The notes: generated from the letters alone by a model not told the origin. A DNA stretch of 49,645 nucleotides from an uncultured Selenomonadales bacterium (GCA_947304355.1 CAMZAX010000018.1:1-49645), one strand, 5' to 3'. Positions 26,900-41,871 are shown, counted from the stretch's first letter. A program made the numbers and translations.

Positions 26900-27307
26900 T
26901 TAAGCACAAAATCTCTCAAAGTTAATTCCCATGTCCGTCAAAGAAGTCATCTGGTTAATATCTTTCATTCCTGCAGACATCACTATATTTCCCCAAGTGA
27001 GGGGCTTTTTCCATTGTGACGCATTGTCATCAGCAAAACTTTGGCACATTCTTCTGAAATCACTGTAACTTGCTGTCGCCTTCTCATGATTCTGTAAGAA
27101 TTTGTAATTCGCCACTAACCAAGAGCCGGGATTTGCGCCTGCAGGTATTCCAATGGGATTTTTGAAGTATGTAACATGATCTCCTTCATTTGCATACAAG
27201 AAGATGTACAGCGTCATAACTCCGCCTGAGACCTTCTCCAGTTGCTCGTCACTCAATTTTTCGAGCTCATAATTAATTTTTTTCATTTTTTCTTCTCTCG
27301 TCATCAT
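26900..27307 (-). CDS. Double-glycine leader peptide B with large core
   Basis: 135-residue precursor. Leader MMTREEKMKKINYELEKLSD then EQLEKVSGG (GG at 28-29), nearly the same as in peptide A. The core is about 106 residues, starts VMTLYIFLYANEGDH, and contains two Cys, several aromatics and NPGSWLVANYKF; it is too large for a typical bacteriocin and resembles nothing I recognise. AAAGGAG precedes ATG 27307. Promoter at 27396-27423 faces away from lysS. The 5' UTR of A and B share AAGCTGAAT-GACAGC blocks, so one is a duplicate of the other with a replaced core. Confidence 0.75.
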   Translation of the reverse strand: MMTREEKMKKINYELEKLSDEQLEKVSGGVMTLYIFLYANEGDHVTYFKNPIGIPAGANPGSWLVANYKFLQNHEKATASYSDFRRMCQSFADDNASQWKKPLTWGNIVMSAGMKDINQMTSLTDMGINFERFCA

Positions 27308-27332
27308 TGTTATCAATCTCCTTTAACTTTAG

Positions 27333-29009
<1,677 letters not shown>

Positions 29010-29024
29010 ATACCAAAAATTTTT

Positions 29025-29057
29025 CAAGCCGACAGGTTTCAAACTTGACGGCTTATT
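29025..29057 (+). terminator. Terminator after lysS
   Basis: Outer stem AAGCCG/CGGCTT and inner CAGGTTT/AAACTTG, followed by ATTTTTTT. Confidence 0.85.
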
Positions 29058-29136
29058 TTTTTGCAACGGCAGGAAATTTAATCGGCAAGCAGAAATTCCT
29101 TTTGCATAAACAAAACAAATATGCGGGGGATGAGTA

Positions 29137-31107
29137 ATGAAACTCAAACAGAAATTCATGATGCTGGCGTGCCTTATGGCGTTCGCAATCGCGGCGGTCT
29201 GCGCAGTCAGCTATCATTTCGCAAGCAGTGAACTCGAAGAACTTACCGACAGCGAATTGCGTATGACGGTCGCGCGTGAGGCGACGCAACTCAACGGTTG
29301 GCTTGAAGGCAAGAAAACTTTCGGCGAGAGCGCGTCCAACGTCCTTACGAGCCTCAACGGCAACATGGATCTGCTCAAGACTCGTGACATCTTAAGCGCG
29401 GCAAGTACCGACAGCGAGATTCTTGAAATGTCTTTGGGCTTGGAAGACGGCTACTTTCGCAGCTACAACGCGGGCGAATTGACGGGCAAAATAAACCCGA
29501 CGGCGCGTCCGTGGTATCAGTCCGCAAAATCGGCGGGGCAGGCGACGATAAGCCAACCCTACGTCGACGTGAACACGAACAAATTGATTGTCGCGGTCGG
29601 CACGCCTGTCAAAGCCGGCAACAACTTTATCGGCGCGACGTGTTTGGGCATATCGCTTGACACCCTGAGCGAACAGGCGAAGAAAATGAAATATCACGGC
29701 GACGGCTCCGGGATTATCACCGAACCGGGCGGCACAATCCTTGCAACGTCGCAATTCGGCGAGGCGGGCAAAAACTTCAAGGAAATCAACGGCATCGGCG
29801 GCTACTTCGACGAAATGAAAAGCAAGGGCAGCGGCTACTTCGAAGTCACCATTGACGGCGAGGACACGATTTTTGCTTACGCGACGGTGCCCGCAACGGG
29901 TTGGCTTGTCGGCGTCACCGCGCCCGCAGATAAAGTTTTCGCGCCGTTGCAGACCTTGCGCATGATGTTCACGATTTTTATCGTCGTCGGCTTACTGTTG
30001 GCGTTCGGCATTTGCTTGACCTTCGCGGGACAAATCACCGCGCCCGTCGCCAAGCTTGAAGAATACGCCGTTCAGCTGTCCAAGGGCAACTTGAAAATGC
30101 AAAGCCTGGCGATTAATTCAAGCGACGAAATCGGCTCACTGACTCAAGCCTTCAACGTCATGAAGGACAATTTACAGAAACTTATCGCGAAAATGTCGAC
30201 GAACTCCGAACAAGTTGCCGCGTCGTCGCAACAGCTTACCGCAAGCTCACAATCCTCCGCCGACGCCTCCGTTCACGTCGCCGAGACCGTCAACGAGGTG
30301 TCCGACGCGATTGTTCAGCAGATGAACAGCATTGACTCCGCGAAGGAACACATTGACGTTATTTTTACGGATATTAAGGGCGTCGAGGAAAAATCGCGCA
30401 TTGTCGCCGACACGTCCAATCAAACGTCGCAGGCCGCGCAGAAGGGCTCCGAACTCATGACAAACGCCGTCGACAGCATGGGCAGAATCGAACGCTCCGT
30501 TATGGCGTCCGCCGAAGTCGTCAAGAAATTGGGCGAGAACAGCCGCCAAATCGGGCAAATCGTCGAGGCAATCAGCGCAATCTCCGAACAGACCAACTTG
30601 CTTGCATTGAACGCGGCAATCGAGGCGGCGCGTGCCGGCGAACACGGCAAAGGCTTCGCGGTCGTCGCAGAGGAAGTTCGCAAGCTTGCCGCCCAGTCGC
30701 AGGAGTCCGCCGAGCAAATTAAAGTTCGTATCGATTCGATTCAGCAAGACACCGAGGACGCCGTAAACGCAATGCAGACCGGCACAGACGAAGTCAAGCA
30801 GGGCACCGGCGCGATTCGCGAGGTCGGCGAACAGTTCGGCGAAATCCTTTCGATGGTCAACGGTATCAAGACGCAAATGGATGAAATTAACTCAGCCGTG
30901 CAGACCGTCGCGAAACAGGCAAGCACTATCGTCGAAATGGTTGATTCAATCGACGAGATAAGCAAGAAGACTTCCGACAACATGCGGACGATTTCCGGCG
31001 CGACGGAAGAACAATCCGCCTCCAACGAGGAAATCGCCGCTGCCAGCCAAGCACTCTCCAAGATGGCGGAAGACATGCAAGAGGCCGTCGGGCAGTTCAA
31101 ATTTTAA
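29137..31107 (+). CDS. Methyl-accepting chemotaxis protein
   Basis: 656-residue transmembrane chemoreceptor that signals to CheA/CheW. TM1 is at 7-26, a periplasmic dCache sensor at about 35-270, TM2 at 274-296, HAMP at 297-350, and the signalling coiled coil at about 380-650, whose tip reads [20 protein letters not shown]. In the sensor, R124-x-W126-Y127 and Y142 resemble the amino-acid-binding dCache motif, but the later ligand Asp is not evident. GGGGGATG precedes ATG 29137. No che genes are adjacent. The organism is probably motile. Confidence 0.95.
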   Translation: MKLKQKFMMLACLMAFAIAAVCAVSYHFASSELEELTDSELRMTVAREATQLNGWLEGKKTFGESASNVLTSLNGNMDLLKTRDILSAASTDSEILEMSLGLEDGYFRSYNAGELTGKINPTARPWYQSAKSAGQATISQPYVDVNTNKLIVAVGTPVKAGNNFIGATCLGISLDTLSEQAKKMKYHGDGSGIITEPGGTILATSQFGEAGKNFKEINGIGGYFDEMKSKGSGYFEVTIDGEDTIFAYATVPATGWLVGVTAPADKVFAPLQTLRMMFTIFIVVGLLLAFGICLTFAGQITAPVAKLEEYAVQLSKGNLKMQSLAINSSDEIGSLTQAFNVMKDNLQKLIAKMSTNSEQVAASSQQLTASSQSSADASVHVAETVNEVSDAIVQQMNSIDSAKEHIDVIFTDIKGVEEKSRIVADTSNQTSQAAQKGSELMTNAVDSMGRIERSVMASAEVVKKLGENSRQIGQIVEAISAISEQTNLLALNAAIEAARAGEHGKGFAVVAEEVRKLAAQSQESAEQIKVRIDSIQQDTEDAVNAMQTGTDEVKQGTGAIREVGEQFGEILSMVNGIKTQMDEINSAVQTVAKQASTIVEMVDSIDEISKKTSDNMRTISGATEEQSASNEEIAAASQALSKMAEDMQEAVGQFKF

Positions 31108-31135
31108 AACTTTAGTTAAAACTCTTTGAATCATA

Positions 31136-31184
31136 TTGACGACCTTTAAGGTACCATGTATCATTTATGTTACAAGGTACCTTG
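31136..31184 (+). promoter_or_regulatory. marR-type promoter with inverted-repeat operator
   Basis: TTGACG (31136-31141), 17 bases, TATCAT (31159-31164). AAGGTACC (31148-31155) and AAGGTACCTT (31174-31183) flank the -10, and ACCTT-T-AAGGT (31142-31152) fills the spacer. Repressor binding here would block the promoter, consistent with MarR autoregulation. Confidence 0.7.
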
Positions 31185-31206
31185 ATTTTTTTGGGAGGTT
31201 GAGACG

Positions 31207-31656
31207 ATGGCAACCAAGCAAGATTTTATTGAAGCATACCTGCAGGCTTATCACCTCATGCACCGCTATCAAATGATATGGTACGGCAAAAATTTCAGCG
31301 GCATGGATCCGCAACAGGGTCAAGGGCGCATTTTGTCGGCACTGCGGCAGACGCACTGCGACACCCAAAAAGCACTCGGTCAGGCGTTAGACCTTCGTCC
31401 GCAGTCGTTGGGCGAGCTGTTGCAGAAACTCGAAAAGCATGGTTACATTCGCCGTTATCGTTCGCCGACAGACAAGCGCGCGCTGATTGTCGAACTCACC
31501 GAAAAAGGCGAGACGTTTCACGTGCAACAACCGGATTACGACGAAATTTTTGCCGACCTCAATCGGGCGGAGCGCGAAACCTTGCGCAAGGCGTTCGATA
31601 AAATTTCCGCGCGTTTGGAGGAACAAATTAAACGCGAAAACCAGTATTATTACTGA
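31207..31656 (+). CDS. MarR-family regulator
   Basis: 149-residue winged-helix regulator (DTQKALGQALDLRPQSLGEL and the wing RYRSPTDKRALIVELTEKG, quoted in part). GGGAGG precedes ATG 31207. It is followed 24 bases later by an ABC exporter; MarR-exporter pairs usually respond to the exported compound. The promoter carries GGTACC inverted repeats that are the likely operator. Confidence 0.9.
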   Translation: MATKQDFIEAYLQAYHLMHRYQMIWYGKNFSGMDPQQGQGRILSALRQTHCDTQKALGQALDLRPQSLGELLQKLEKHGYIRRYRSPTDKRALIVELTEKGETFHVQQPDYDEIFADLNRAERETLRKAFDKISARLEEQIKRENQYYY

Positions 31657-31680
31657 TGGCTTTACACGGAGGGCTTTTCA

Positions 31681-33405
31681 ATGGTCAAGGACAGACTGAA
31701 TTTTTTCGCCGAAGCCTACGCGGCGCACAAGCAAGCGTCCTCGTTCGTGGTAATCGGCTCGTTGCTCTGCGCGGGGCTCGGCTTGTTGTCGCCAATGCTG
31801 ATTCGGCACGTCACGGATGAACTTTTGCCGCACGGTATCTCGTCCGAAATGATTTTGACGGCGGGCGCACTGCTTGCCATTTACGCCGTCAATTACCTCC
31901 TCAACTACAAGGTCGAAGTCGTCGGGCGCGGCATGGGCGCGAAAATCGAATTCGCAATGCGCGAAAAACTTTTCCGCCACCTGTTGCGCATGGGTTATTC
32001 GTTCTACGACAACGCGCAGAGCGGGCAACTTTTGTCGCGGCTCGTCAACGACATATCGGAAGTCGGCGGGCTCATGTTCGCAATCCCGCACCTGTTCGTT
32101 ACCTGCACGATAACGCTGCTCGGCTCCGTCGCGTTGCTGTTCTATCTGAATTGGCAACTTGCCGCCGTCGTCACGGTTTTGCTTTTGCTCAAGACGTTCT
32201 CGACGATTAAACTTAACGGCGACATGAAACGTATGTTCATGCGGGCACGCGAAAACACGGGCGACTTAAGCGGACAAATCGCCGAAAGCCTTCAAGGTAT
32301 CCGTCTCGTTAAAATTTTCAGCTGCGAAGACAGGGAACTCGACAAAATGCTCCGCGCCGGCGAAAATCTTTTGTCGGTGCAGGAAACGTCCTTCCGCACG
32401 GTCGGCAAGCTCCACGGCGGCGTCGATTTTTTCTCCAACGTCATGAACTTGACGATAATCGTCCTCGGCGGCGCGCTGATAAGTTTCGGGCTGATGGGTA
32501 TCGGCGACCTCGTTGCCTTTCTGCTGTACATGATGCTTTGTATGCGCCCCGTCTTTCAGCTGATGATGTTGACCGAATTTTATCAACGCGGTATGGCGGG
32601 CGTCGAACGTTATCGCGAAATGATGAGCTTGCCCGAATCAAACGAACTCTCCGCCGAACGCGTCGCCGAACTCGAAAGCGCGTCGGAAGTCGAATTCAGT
32701 CACGTAAATTTCGGCTACGAAAATTGCGCGCCGATCTTCCGCGACTTTAATTTGAGCATTGCGGCTGGCGAACACGTCGGAATCGTCGGAATGACGGGCG
32801 GCGGCAAAACCACTCTGTGCGAACTTTTGTTGGGCATGTACGAACTCGACGGCGGAACCATTTCAATCAACGGGCGCGACATTAAAACTGTCAAGACTGA
32901 CAGCCTGCGCCGCGAAGTCGGCATGATTCAGCAAGATACGTTCCTTTTCAGCGCGAGCGTCCGCGACAACATTGCTTACGGGCGCGAAGACGCTACGGAC
33001 GCCGAAATCGTCGAAGCGGCGAAACTTGCGGAGGCTCACGACTTCATAATCGCGCTCCCCAACGGTTACGATACCTTTGTCGGCGAACGCGGCGTAAAAC
33101 TCAGCGGCGGACAGAAACAACGCCTTGCAATCGCCCGCATGTTCCTGCGCAATCCGAAAATTTTAATCTTGGACGAGGCAACAAGCGCACTTGACAACGA
33201 AACCGAACGTCAAATTCAGCGCGCAATGCAAAAGCTCTCCGAAAATCGCACGACAATAACCGTTGCGCACCGTTTGCAGACCGTTCGCGGCTCCAACAGA
33301 ATTCTTGTCCTTGAACACGGCAGCATAACCGAGGAAGGCACGCACGAACACTTGATGGCGCGGCGCGGCGTCTACTATAACCTGTCGACCAACACAGCCG
33401 CTTGA
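31681..33405 (+). CDS. ABC exporter, fused permease-ATPase
   Basis: 574-residue half-transporter: six membrane segments (residues 20-300), then the nucleotide-binding domain with Walker A VGMTGGGKTT, signature KLSGGQKQRLAIAR, Walker B ILILDEATSALD and the H-loop VAHRL. It resembles MsbA/MDR-type lipid or drug exporters and works as a homodimer. There is no N-terminal C39 peptidase domain, so it is not an obvious processor of the double-glycine peptides. GGAGG precedes ATG 31681. Probably controlled by the adjacent MarR protein. Confidence 0.92.
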   Translation: MVKDRLNFFAEAYAAHKQASSFVVIGSLLCAGLGLLSPMLIRHVTDELLPHGISSEMILTAGALLAIYAVNYLLNYKVEVVGRGMGAKIEFAMREKLFRHLLRMGYSFYDNAQSGQLLSRLVNDISEVGGLMFAIPHLFVTCTITLLGSVALLFYLNWQLAAVVTVLLLLKTFSTIKLNGDMKRMFMRARENTGDLSGQIAESLQGIRLVKIFSCEDRELDKMLRAGENLLSVQETSFRTVGKLHGGVDFFSNVMNLTIIVLGGALISFGLMGIGDLVAFLLYMMLCMRPVFQLMMLTEFYQRGMAGVERYREMMSLPESNELSAERVAELESASEVEFSHVNFGYENCAPIFRDFNLSIAAGEHVGIVGMTGGGKTTLCELLLGMYELDGGTISINGRDIKTVKTDSLRREVGMIQQDTFLFSASVRDNIAYGREDATDAEIVEAAKLAEAHDFIIALPNGYDTFVGERGVKLSGGQKQRLAIARMFLRNPKILILDEATSALDNETERQIQRAMQKLSENRTTITVAHRLQTVRGSNRILVLEHGSITEEGTHEHLMARRGVYYNLSTNTAA

Positions 33406-33434
33406 TTGAAAAAATTTTTATTCGCTAATATAAT
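33406..33434 (+). promoter_or_regulatory. pcrA promoter
   Basis: TTGAAA (33406-33411), 17 bases, TATAAT (33429-33434). Confidence 0.75.
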
Positions 33435-33460
33435 TGCTCCGACGAAAGGGGGACGCTCTT

Positions 33461-37731
<4,271 letters not shown>

Positions 37732-37737
37732 AACAAC

Positions 37738-37766
37738 TTTACTTTACGCGGCGACTTTTGTATCAT
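37738..37766 (+). promoter_or_regulatory. Nudix gene promoter
   Basis: TTTACT (37738-37743), 17 bases, TATCAT (37761-37766). Confidence 0.55.
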
Positions 37767-37797
37767 ACGCGCAGAAAATTTTTAAGGAGCGATTTGC

Positions 37798-38376
37798 ATG
37801 TTGATTGATAACGACGACAAAACCTTGATTGAGAAGAAAATTTCAAGCGAACCGGTCTTCGACGGCGTATTATTGCACGTCATGAAGGACGAAGTTGAAT
37901 TGCCCAACGGTCACAAGTCCGTTCGCGAGTGGATTAAGCATCCGGGTGCCGCTGCGATTATTCCGCTCCTTCCCGACAATCAAATTATCCTCGTGCGCCA
38001 ATTCCGCTATCCCGTCGGTCAAGTCACGTTGGAAGTCCCTGCGGGCAAGCTCGACAAAATCGGCGAAGACCCGATTGAGTGCGCAAAACGCGAACTTTCC
38101 GAGGAAACAGGCTACACGGCGGCAAAATACTGGAAACTCACGACGATTGCCACGACTGTCGGCTTCAGCAACGAATATATTCATCTTTACGCCGCGACAG
38201 GCTTGACGCCCGGCAAAATTCACCCCGATTCGGACGAATTTATCAACGTCGTGAAAATTCCGCTGACTGCCGCCGTTAAAATGGTCGAAAGCGGCAAAAT
38301 TTTCGACGCGAAGTCGGTAATTTCGATACTTTTGCTCGCAAAACAAGTTTTTCTGCAGAAATCGGAGGCGATTTGA
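37798..38376 (+). CDS. Nudix hydrolase, ADP-ribose pyrophosphatase type
   Basis: 192 residues. The Nudix box is G83-KLDKIGEDPIECAKRELSEE-TGY, one residue longer than the textbook spacing before the first Glu, as seen in some ADP-ribose pyrophosphatases. The preceding VRQFRYPVGQVTLEVPAG is typical of that group. AAGGAG precedes ATG 37798. Likely hydrolyses ADP-ribose or related nucleotide sugars. It overlaps the protease start by one base. Confidence 0.92.
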   Translation: MLIDNDDKTLIEKKISSEPVFDGVLLHVMKDEVELPNGHKSVREWIKHPGAAAIIPLLPDNQIILVRQFRYPVGQVTLEVPAGKLDKIGEDPIECAKRELSEETGYTAAKYWKLTTIATTVGFSNEYIHLYAATGLTPGKIHPDSDEFINVVKIPLTAAVKMVESGKIFDAKSVISILLLAKQVFLQKSEAI

Positions 38377-39011
38377 TGTTCGGAGATATTGGCGGCTTCC
38401 TGATGAACATGATTGTCGGGTTGCCGGGCATAGTTATTGCCATGGTCGTGCACGAATTCTCTCACGCCCGCGTTGCATACGCGTTGGGCGACTATACGCC
38501 GAAACTCGAAGGGCGTTTGACGCTGAATCCCGCCGCGCACGTCGATCCGATTGGATTAGTGATGTTATTGCTGGTGCATTTCGGCTGGGCAAAGCCCGTA
38601 CATATAAATCCGATGAATTTTTCCAATCCGCGCCGCGATGACATACTAGTTTCGCTTGCAGGGCCCGCGTCGAACTTGATTACGGCGTTTATCGCGCTGA
38701 TAATTCTGGTTTTGCTCGCCAAACTCGAAATTCCGTTCTCGGAAGGGCTTTTAGTGGTCTTCAACATGATAATTATCTATAATATTAACTTCGCGATATT
38801 CAATATGCTGCCGATTCCGCCGCTCGACGGCTCACATATCCTGCGAAACCTGCTTCCGTACGAATTGGCGCGGCAATATGAGACACTTGAGCGTTACAGC
38901 TTCATTTTTTTGATAATAATTTTGGCGACACCGATATTAAGTTACGTTTTTGTACCGTTGCAACGATTTATCTTCGGGATATTCAGAGGAATTGTCGATA
39001 TTTTGCTTTGA
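38376..39011 (+). CDS. Site-2 protease family (M50) membrane metalloprotease
   Basis: 211-residue polytopic protein. The zinc motif HEFSH is at 26-30 and the second ligand region NMLPIPPLDGS has D151; AGPASN lies at 95-100. There is no PDZ domain, so it is the short YwhC/rhomboid-like group rather than RseP. GGAGGCG precedes ATG 38376. Site-2 proteases often release membrane-held regulators such as anti-sigma factors. An ECF-like promoter family occurs next door, but a link is only speculation. Confidence 0.9.
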   Translation: MFGDIGGFLMNMIVGLPGIVIAMVVHEFSHARVAYALGDYTPKLEGRLTLNPAAHVDPIGLVMLLLVHFGWAKPVHINPMNFSNPRRDDILVSLAGPASNLITAFIALIILVLLAKLEIPFSEGLLVVFNMIIIYNINFAIFNMLPIPPLDGSHILRNLLPYELARQYETLERYSFIFLIIILATPILSYVFVPLQRFIFGIFRGIVDILL

Positions 39012-39021
39012 ACGACTGATT

Positions 39022-39062
39022 TGCAAACGAAAAAGCCCCGCCGATTTGTGCAGGGCTTTTTT
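39022..39062. terminator. Cassette terminator (double-glycine peptide C, and M50 gene)
   Basis: Hairpin of AGCCC(CGCC)...GGGCT type, A-run before and T7 after, so it can stop transcripts from both sides. Nearly identical to 39513-39553 over about 40 bases starting CAAACGAAAAAGCCCCGCCG. Confidence 0.75.
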
Positions 39063-39083
39063 TATGATTTTTTGTTCGAGAGG

Positions 39084-39431
39084 TTACTTTTTCATCAGTA
39101 CAGGACAATCGTTCACGACTGTCTTTGCATATTCCATAGCTTGTTTACGCCATACTTTATGACCGTTGATGTAATATTCGTTTGGTTTTCCGTCTCCTAA
39201 CATGTTTCCTGTATTAATAACTGCCTTAACGCCGACTGTTGCCCAAGCTTTCGTAATTTCTTCGTAGAGATCATGCTTTCTTATGCTCAATTCGGAATAG
39301 CTCATGGTTGAGCCGTTCAAATCGTGGAGAAATTGGCTGTCTTCTGCAGTTTCGGCCGCAGTGCCGCCTGCCACGCCGTCGAGCTCGTCATCTGTGAGCA
39401 TTTCGTCCGCGAATTTGTCTTTATCAGCCAT
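39084..39431 (-). CDS. Double-glycine leader peptide C
   Basis: 115-residue precursor. Leader MADKDKFADEMLTDDELDGV then AGG (GG at about 22-23), related to the A and B leaders only in the L-x-D-x-x-L-x-x-V-[AS]-GG block. The core of about 92 residues begins TAAETAEDSQF and has one Cys. GGAGG precedes ATG 39431. It has the same TGTAAC-N16-CGTATA promoter, but a shorter 5' UTR of about 25 bases. Flanked on both sides by the same terminator hairpin. The function is unknown; no transporter is adjacent. Confidence 0.72.
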   Translation of the reverse strand: MADKDKFADEMLTDDELDGVAGGTAAETAEDSQFLHDLNGSTMSYSELSIRKHDLYEEITKAWATVGVKAVINTGNMLGDGKPNEYYINGHKVWRKQAMEYAKTVVNDCPVLMKK

Positions 39432-39462
39432 AATATCAGCCTCCAAATCATTTTCTACAGCT

Positions 39463-39490
39463 TATACGTTAAAAATCCGAGTTCGTTACA
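39463..39490 (-). promoter_or_regulatory. ECF-like promoter of peptide C
   Basis: Minus strand: TGTAAC (39490-39485), 16 bases, CGTATA (39468-39463). The spacer is nearly identical to promoter A (GAACTCGGATTT...). Confidence 0.7.
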
Positions 39491-39512
39491 AATTTTAGCA
39501 AAAAATTTTACT

Positions 39513-39553
39513 TTGTCAAACGAAAAAGCCCCGCCGATTTGTGCAGGGCTTTT
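39513..39553 (-). terminator. Terminator after methyltransferase-like gene, repeat copy
   Basis: Same hairpin as 39022-39062, positioned downstream of the minus-strand gene ending at 39556 and upstream of promoter C. Confidence 0.75.
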
Positions 39554-39555
39554 TT

Positions 39556-40440
39556 TTAGTGAAATCTGTCGCCGTTGTCGAAGTCGTATAAACTTTCCGC
39601 CGCGTCGATAATTTCTTCAAGTTCGGCGCGGGCGGAATATTTTTTTATGTTGCGATAAAAATTTTCGCGGTGAATTACGACCGAACGAATGAAAGCCGCC
39701 GCGTAATCGGTAAAAAGACCTTCCGCGTCGAAGATTTTCCAAAAATTATTAACGCTGTCGGCAGTTTCGATGTCGTATTCGATTCGGCGCAGGATTCGCG
39801 AAAAATTTGCGCGTATTTCGGGCGTGAACATTGATTTTAACAGCGCGAGCTCCGGCATTGAGCGCGACGCACGCACAAGCCAGAATTCTGTCTGTAAATC
39901 GTCGTCGAAGTTGTCAAAACCGCAATTTATGAGCCGTTCCAAGAGTTCGGGCGGCGCATTTTTTTTCTGCGGCAACAAAAGCACTTCTTTATAAAACGAC
40001 GCGTACAAAAGTCGTTCAAATTCGGTTCGCGTGTACAATCTTGAGACGATTCCGCCGAAAACGCCGCGCATCAGTTTTTCGATAACTTTCCAGTGGCGAA
40101 TGTTGCGAAAACTCGTCAGCCAACAGCCGGTTTGCTTAATAAACGTCGAAAAACCCGCAGCGATGTCTTGCGGATTGGTTACGATCTCCAAAGTCAAGTC
40201 GCCGATGATTGCGTCGAAAAATTCTTCGTCGAAGGGCAGGTGTTCATCTCGATAGTCAAGCACAAAGGTCTTCACGCCGTCGCAATGAAAATCCTCGTCC
40301 GTCGTGACAAAAAAAATTTCGGCAGTCGGGAAGCGCGCGCGCAACTCGGAAAGATACGCCGCGCTCTCGACGACCAAAATCCTTTGCCAAAAATCGTCGC
40401 CGTAAATGAATTCGGTCAAGCCGGGTTTGATGTCTTCCAC
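39556..40440 (-). CDS. Divergent class I methyltransferase-like protein
   Basis: 294 residues. The N-terminal 150 residues follow the SAM-methyltransferase pattern: ILVVESAAYLSELRARFP (motif I degenerate), FFVTTD, FDAIIGDLTLEIVTNP (motif IV) and TGCWLTSFRNIRHWKVIEKL, typical of methyltransferases seen in flagellin or surface glycosylation loci. The C-terminal 140 residues are helical and unknown. The start GTG 40440 follows GGAGGTG. It lies two bases after the glycosyltransferase gene and probably acts with it. Catalysis is uncertain because the glycine loop is not clear. Confidence 0.65.
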   Translation of the reverse strand: MEDIKPGLTEFIYGDDFWQRILVVESAAYLSELRARFPTAEIFFVTTDEDFHCDGVKTFVLDYRDEHLPFDEEFFDAIIGDLTLEIVTNPQDIAAGFSTFIKQTGCWLTSFRNIRHWKVIEKLMRGVFGGIVSRLYTRTEFERLLYASFYKEVLLLPQKKNAPPELLERLINCGFDNFDDDLQTEFWLVRASRSMPELALLKSMFTPEIRANFSRILRRIEYDIETADSVNNFWKIFDAEGLFTDYAAAFIRSVVIHRENFYRNIKKYSARAELEEIIDAAESLYDFDNGDRFH

Positions 40441-40441
40441 G

Positions 40442-41131
40442 TCACACCTCCGGGTTGAGTTCGTCGCCGTATTCGCGGAGGAAAATTTTTTGATAGCGGC
40501 GATATTTCGGGTCGAGCGGCTTTTCCTTCGGGCAATGAATGCACCAAAAATCTTTTTCTTGATTGGGCACGACGACGCGATAACCTGCGCGGTTCATCTC
40601 CTTGCAAAGCGACGTATCGTAGAGATGCCAGCCGTCGAATAAATCTTCGCGCCAGGGCAAATCGTATTGGGTCGCAAGAAACAAACCGTCGACCGATTCA
40701 ACTTCCTGATAATCGCCGTCGGGCTCGTCGCAATGGGAATCAACGACGCTTTCGGGCTCGCAAGCGTGCAAAACGCGCCCGTAAGTGCGCAAACCGTCCC
40801 ACCAAACGCCCGTCGCGGGCAAATTCATGCAGCCGATGACGCCGACGACGCCGATTGACTTGTCGCGGAAAATTTTCAGCAGGTCGGCAATCAAATTCTT
40901 GTTGACGACGAACGTATCTTGGTGCAGATAAATTTTGTACTTTGCGTCAGAATTTTTCATTGCGCGATTGTAGCCTGCGGTCATGGATTCGGCATTTCGC
41001 ACGTCAATAAACTCTGCAGACATGTTTTCGGGGATTTTTAGGTGTTCGAGATACAATTTACATTCGCTGTACCACCAATCGCTGTTGACGCAAGTTATGA
41101 ACGCGATTTTTTTGTCGTTAAGCAAAATCAA
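40442..41131 (-). CDS. Family 2-like glycosyltransferase (StrF type)
   Basis: 229-residue GT-A domain resembling the StrF/Glyco_tranf_2_5 group: AFITCVNSDWWYSE, DVRNAESMTAGYNRAM, YLHQDTFV (DxD-equivalent), GVIGCMNLPATGVWW, and VESVDGLFLATQ. The start is TTG 41131, overlapping the stop of the PIN gene; the ribosome site is weak, implying coupling. Probably adds a sugar in a surface glycan. The methyltransferase-like gene follows. Confidence 0.8.
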   Translation of the reverse strand: MILLNDKKIAFITCVNSDWWYSECKLYLEHLKIPENMSAEFIDVRNAESMTAGYNRAMKNSDAKYKIYLHQDTFVVNKNLIADLLKIFRDKSIGVVGVIGCMNLPATGVWWDGLRTYGRVLHACEPESVVDSHCDEPDGDYQEVESVDGLFLATQYDLPWREDLFDGWHLYDTSLCKEMNRAGYRVVVPNQEKDFWCIHCPKEKPLDPKYRRYQKIFLREYGDELNPEV

Positions 41132-41544
41132 TCACCGTCGCTTTCAATAATGTCCAACATCTCGCGCGGCGTCACGATGAACGGTTTTATCGGGAAGTGT
41201 TTTAAATTTCCCATCACGAGGTAAGCGTCAACGTCTTCCCGCGCCGTAAGCGTTACCCAATAAAAAATTTTGTCATTCGGGTCGGGCAATTCGTCTTCAA
41301 AATCTTTTGCGTCAATGTATTTGCCGTGTTTTTTCATTCCGTTGAGAAAAAATTCGATTACGTAGTCAAGAAATTTGAATTTAGGACGATTAGTTACTCG
41401 CTCATACTCCAAAAGAATTTCGTCATGAATCAAGGGGACAATCTTTCCGTTGAAAACCGGATCGATTACTTTCTTGGGCACGGAATTTTCCTTGAGCATG
41501 GCGGAAACCAAAACATTTGTGTCTATTACAGCATAATATTTCAT
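41128..41544 (-). CDS. PIN-domain toxin (COG1569-type)
   Basis: 138-residue PIN nuclease, probable ribonuclease toxin of a type II pair. AVIDTNVLVSAML carries the first acidic residue (D8), IHDEILLEYE the second, and LPDPNDKIFYWVTLTAREDVDAYLVMGN (quoted in part: DVDAYLVMGN) the C-terminal acidic cluster. Matches the PIN family called putative toxin-antitoxin component. It overlaps the antitoxin gene by ATGA. The insertion between a GspE-like gene and glycosylation genes suggests mobility. Confidence 0.85.
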   Translation of the reverse strand: MKYYAVIDTNVLVSAMLKENSVPKKVIDPVFNGKIVPLIHDEILLEYERVTNRPKFKFLDYVIEFFLNGMKKHGKYIDAKDFEDELPDPNDKIFYWVTLTAREDVDAYLVMGNLKHFPIKPFIVTPREMLDIIESDGD

Positions 41545-41870
41545 GACAATCTCTGTGTCTCCATTTCTCTGCGAGCGGCATAAATCTCCGCATTGATTTC
41601 TTCGAGTGTCATTTCCGAGTTTCCGTTGAGTGCCGACAAATCATTAAGAATCTTTAGTGCCTTTAAGGCTTTATCGGCAGCCGCTTTTTTAGTATCCATA
41701 TCCCGACGCGCCGCCGTGATTTCCGCGTTAATTTCTTTGAGCGTCATCTCCGAGTTTCCGTTGAGTTCCGAGATTCTCTGCATTTCGTGCAAAGCTTTGA
41801 TGGCGTTTTCAGTTACTTGACTTTTACGGGATTTTTCCTGCGAGTAAGTGGTTCCTTTGTACTTCAACAT
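41541..41870 (-). CDS. Antitoxin with internal duplication
   Basis: 109-residue partner of the PIN toxin. Two 34-residue repeats, at 27-60 and 72-105, share LNGNSEMTLxEINAEIxAARR and lie 45 residues apart. The E-I-N-A-E-I-x-x-A/V-R-x-E helix is common in antitoxins of PIN pairs and normally occurs once. ATG 41870 follows AAAGGAG. The longer frame up to 41936 enters the ATPase gene and is rejected. The duplicated helix may wrap two toxin monomers or mark a fused dimer. Confidence 0.75.
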   Translation of the reverse strand: MLKYKGTTYSQEKSRKSQVTENAIKALHEMQRISELNGNSEMTLKEINAEITAARRDMDTKKAAADKALKALKILNDLSALNGNSEMTLEEINAEIYAARREMETQRLS

Positions 41871-41871
41871 T

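Noticed and set aside
31681..33405. ABC exporter as the processing transporter for the double-glycine peptides
   Set aside because: It lacks the N-terminal C39 peptidase domain and is paired with a MarR gene under an unrelated promoter.
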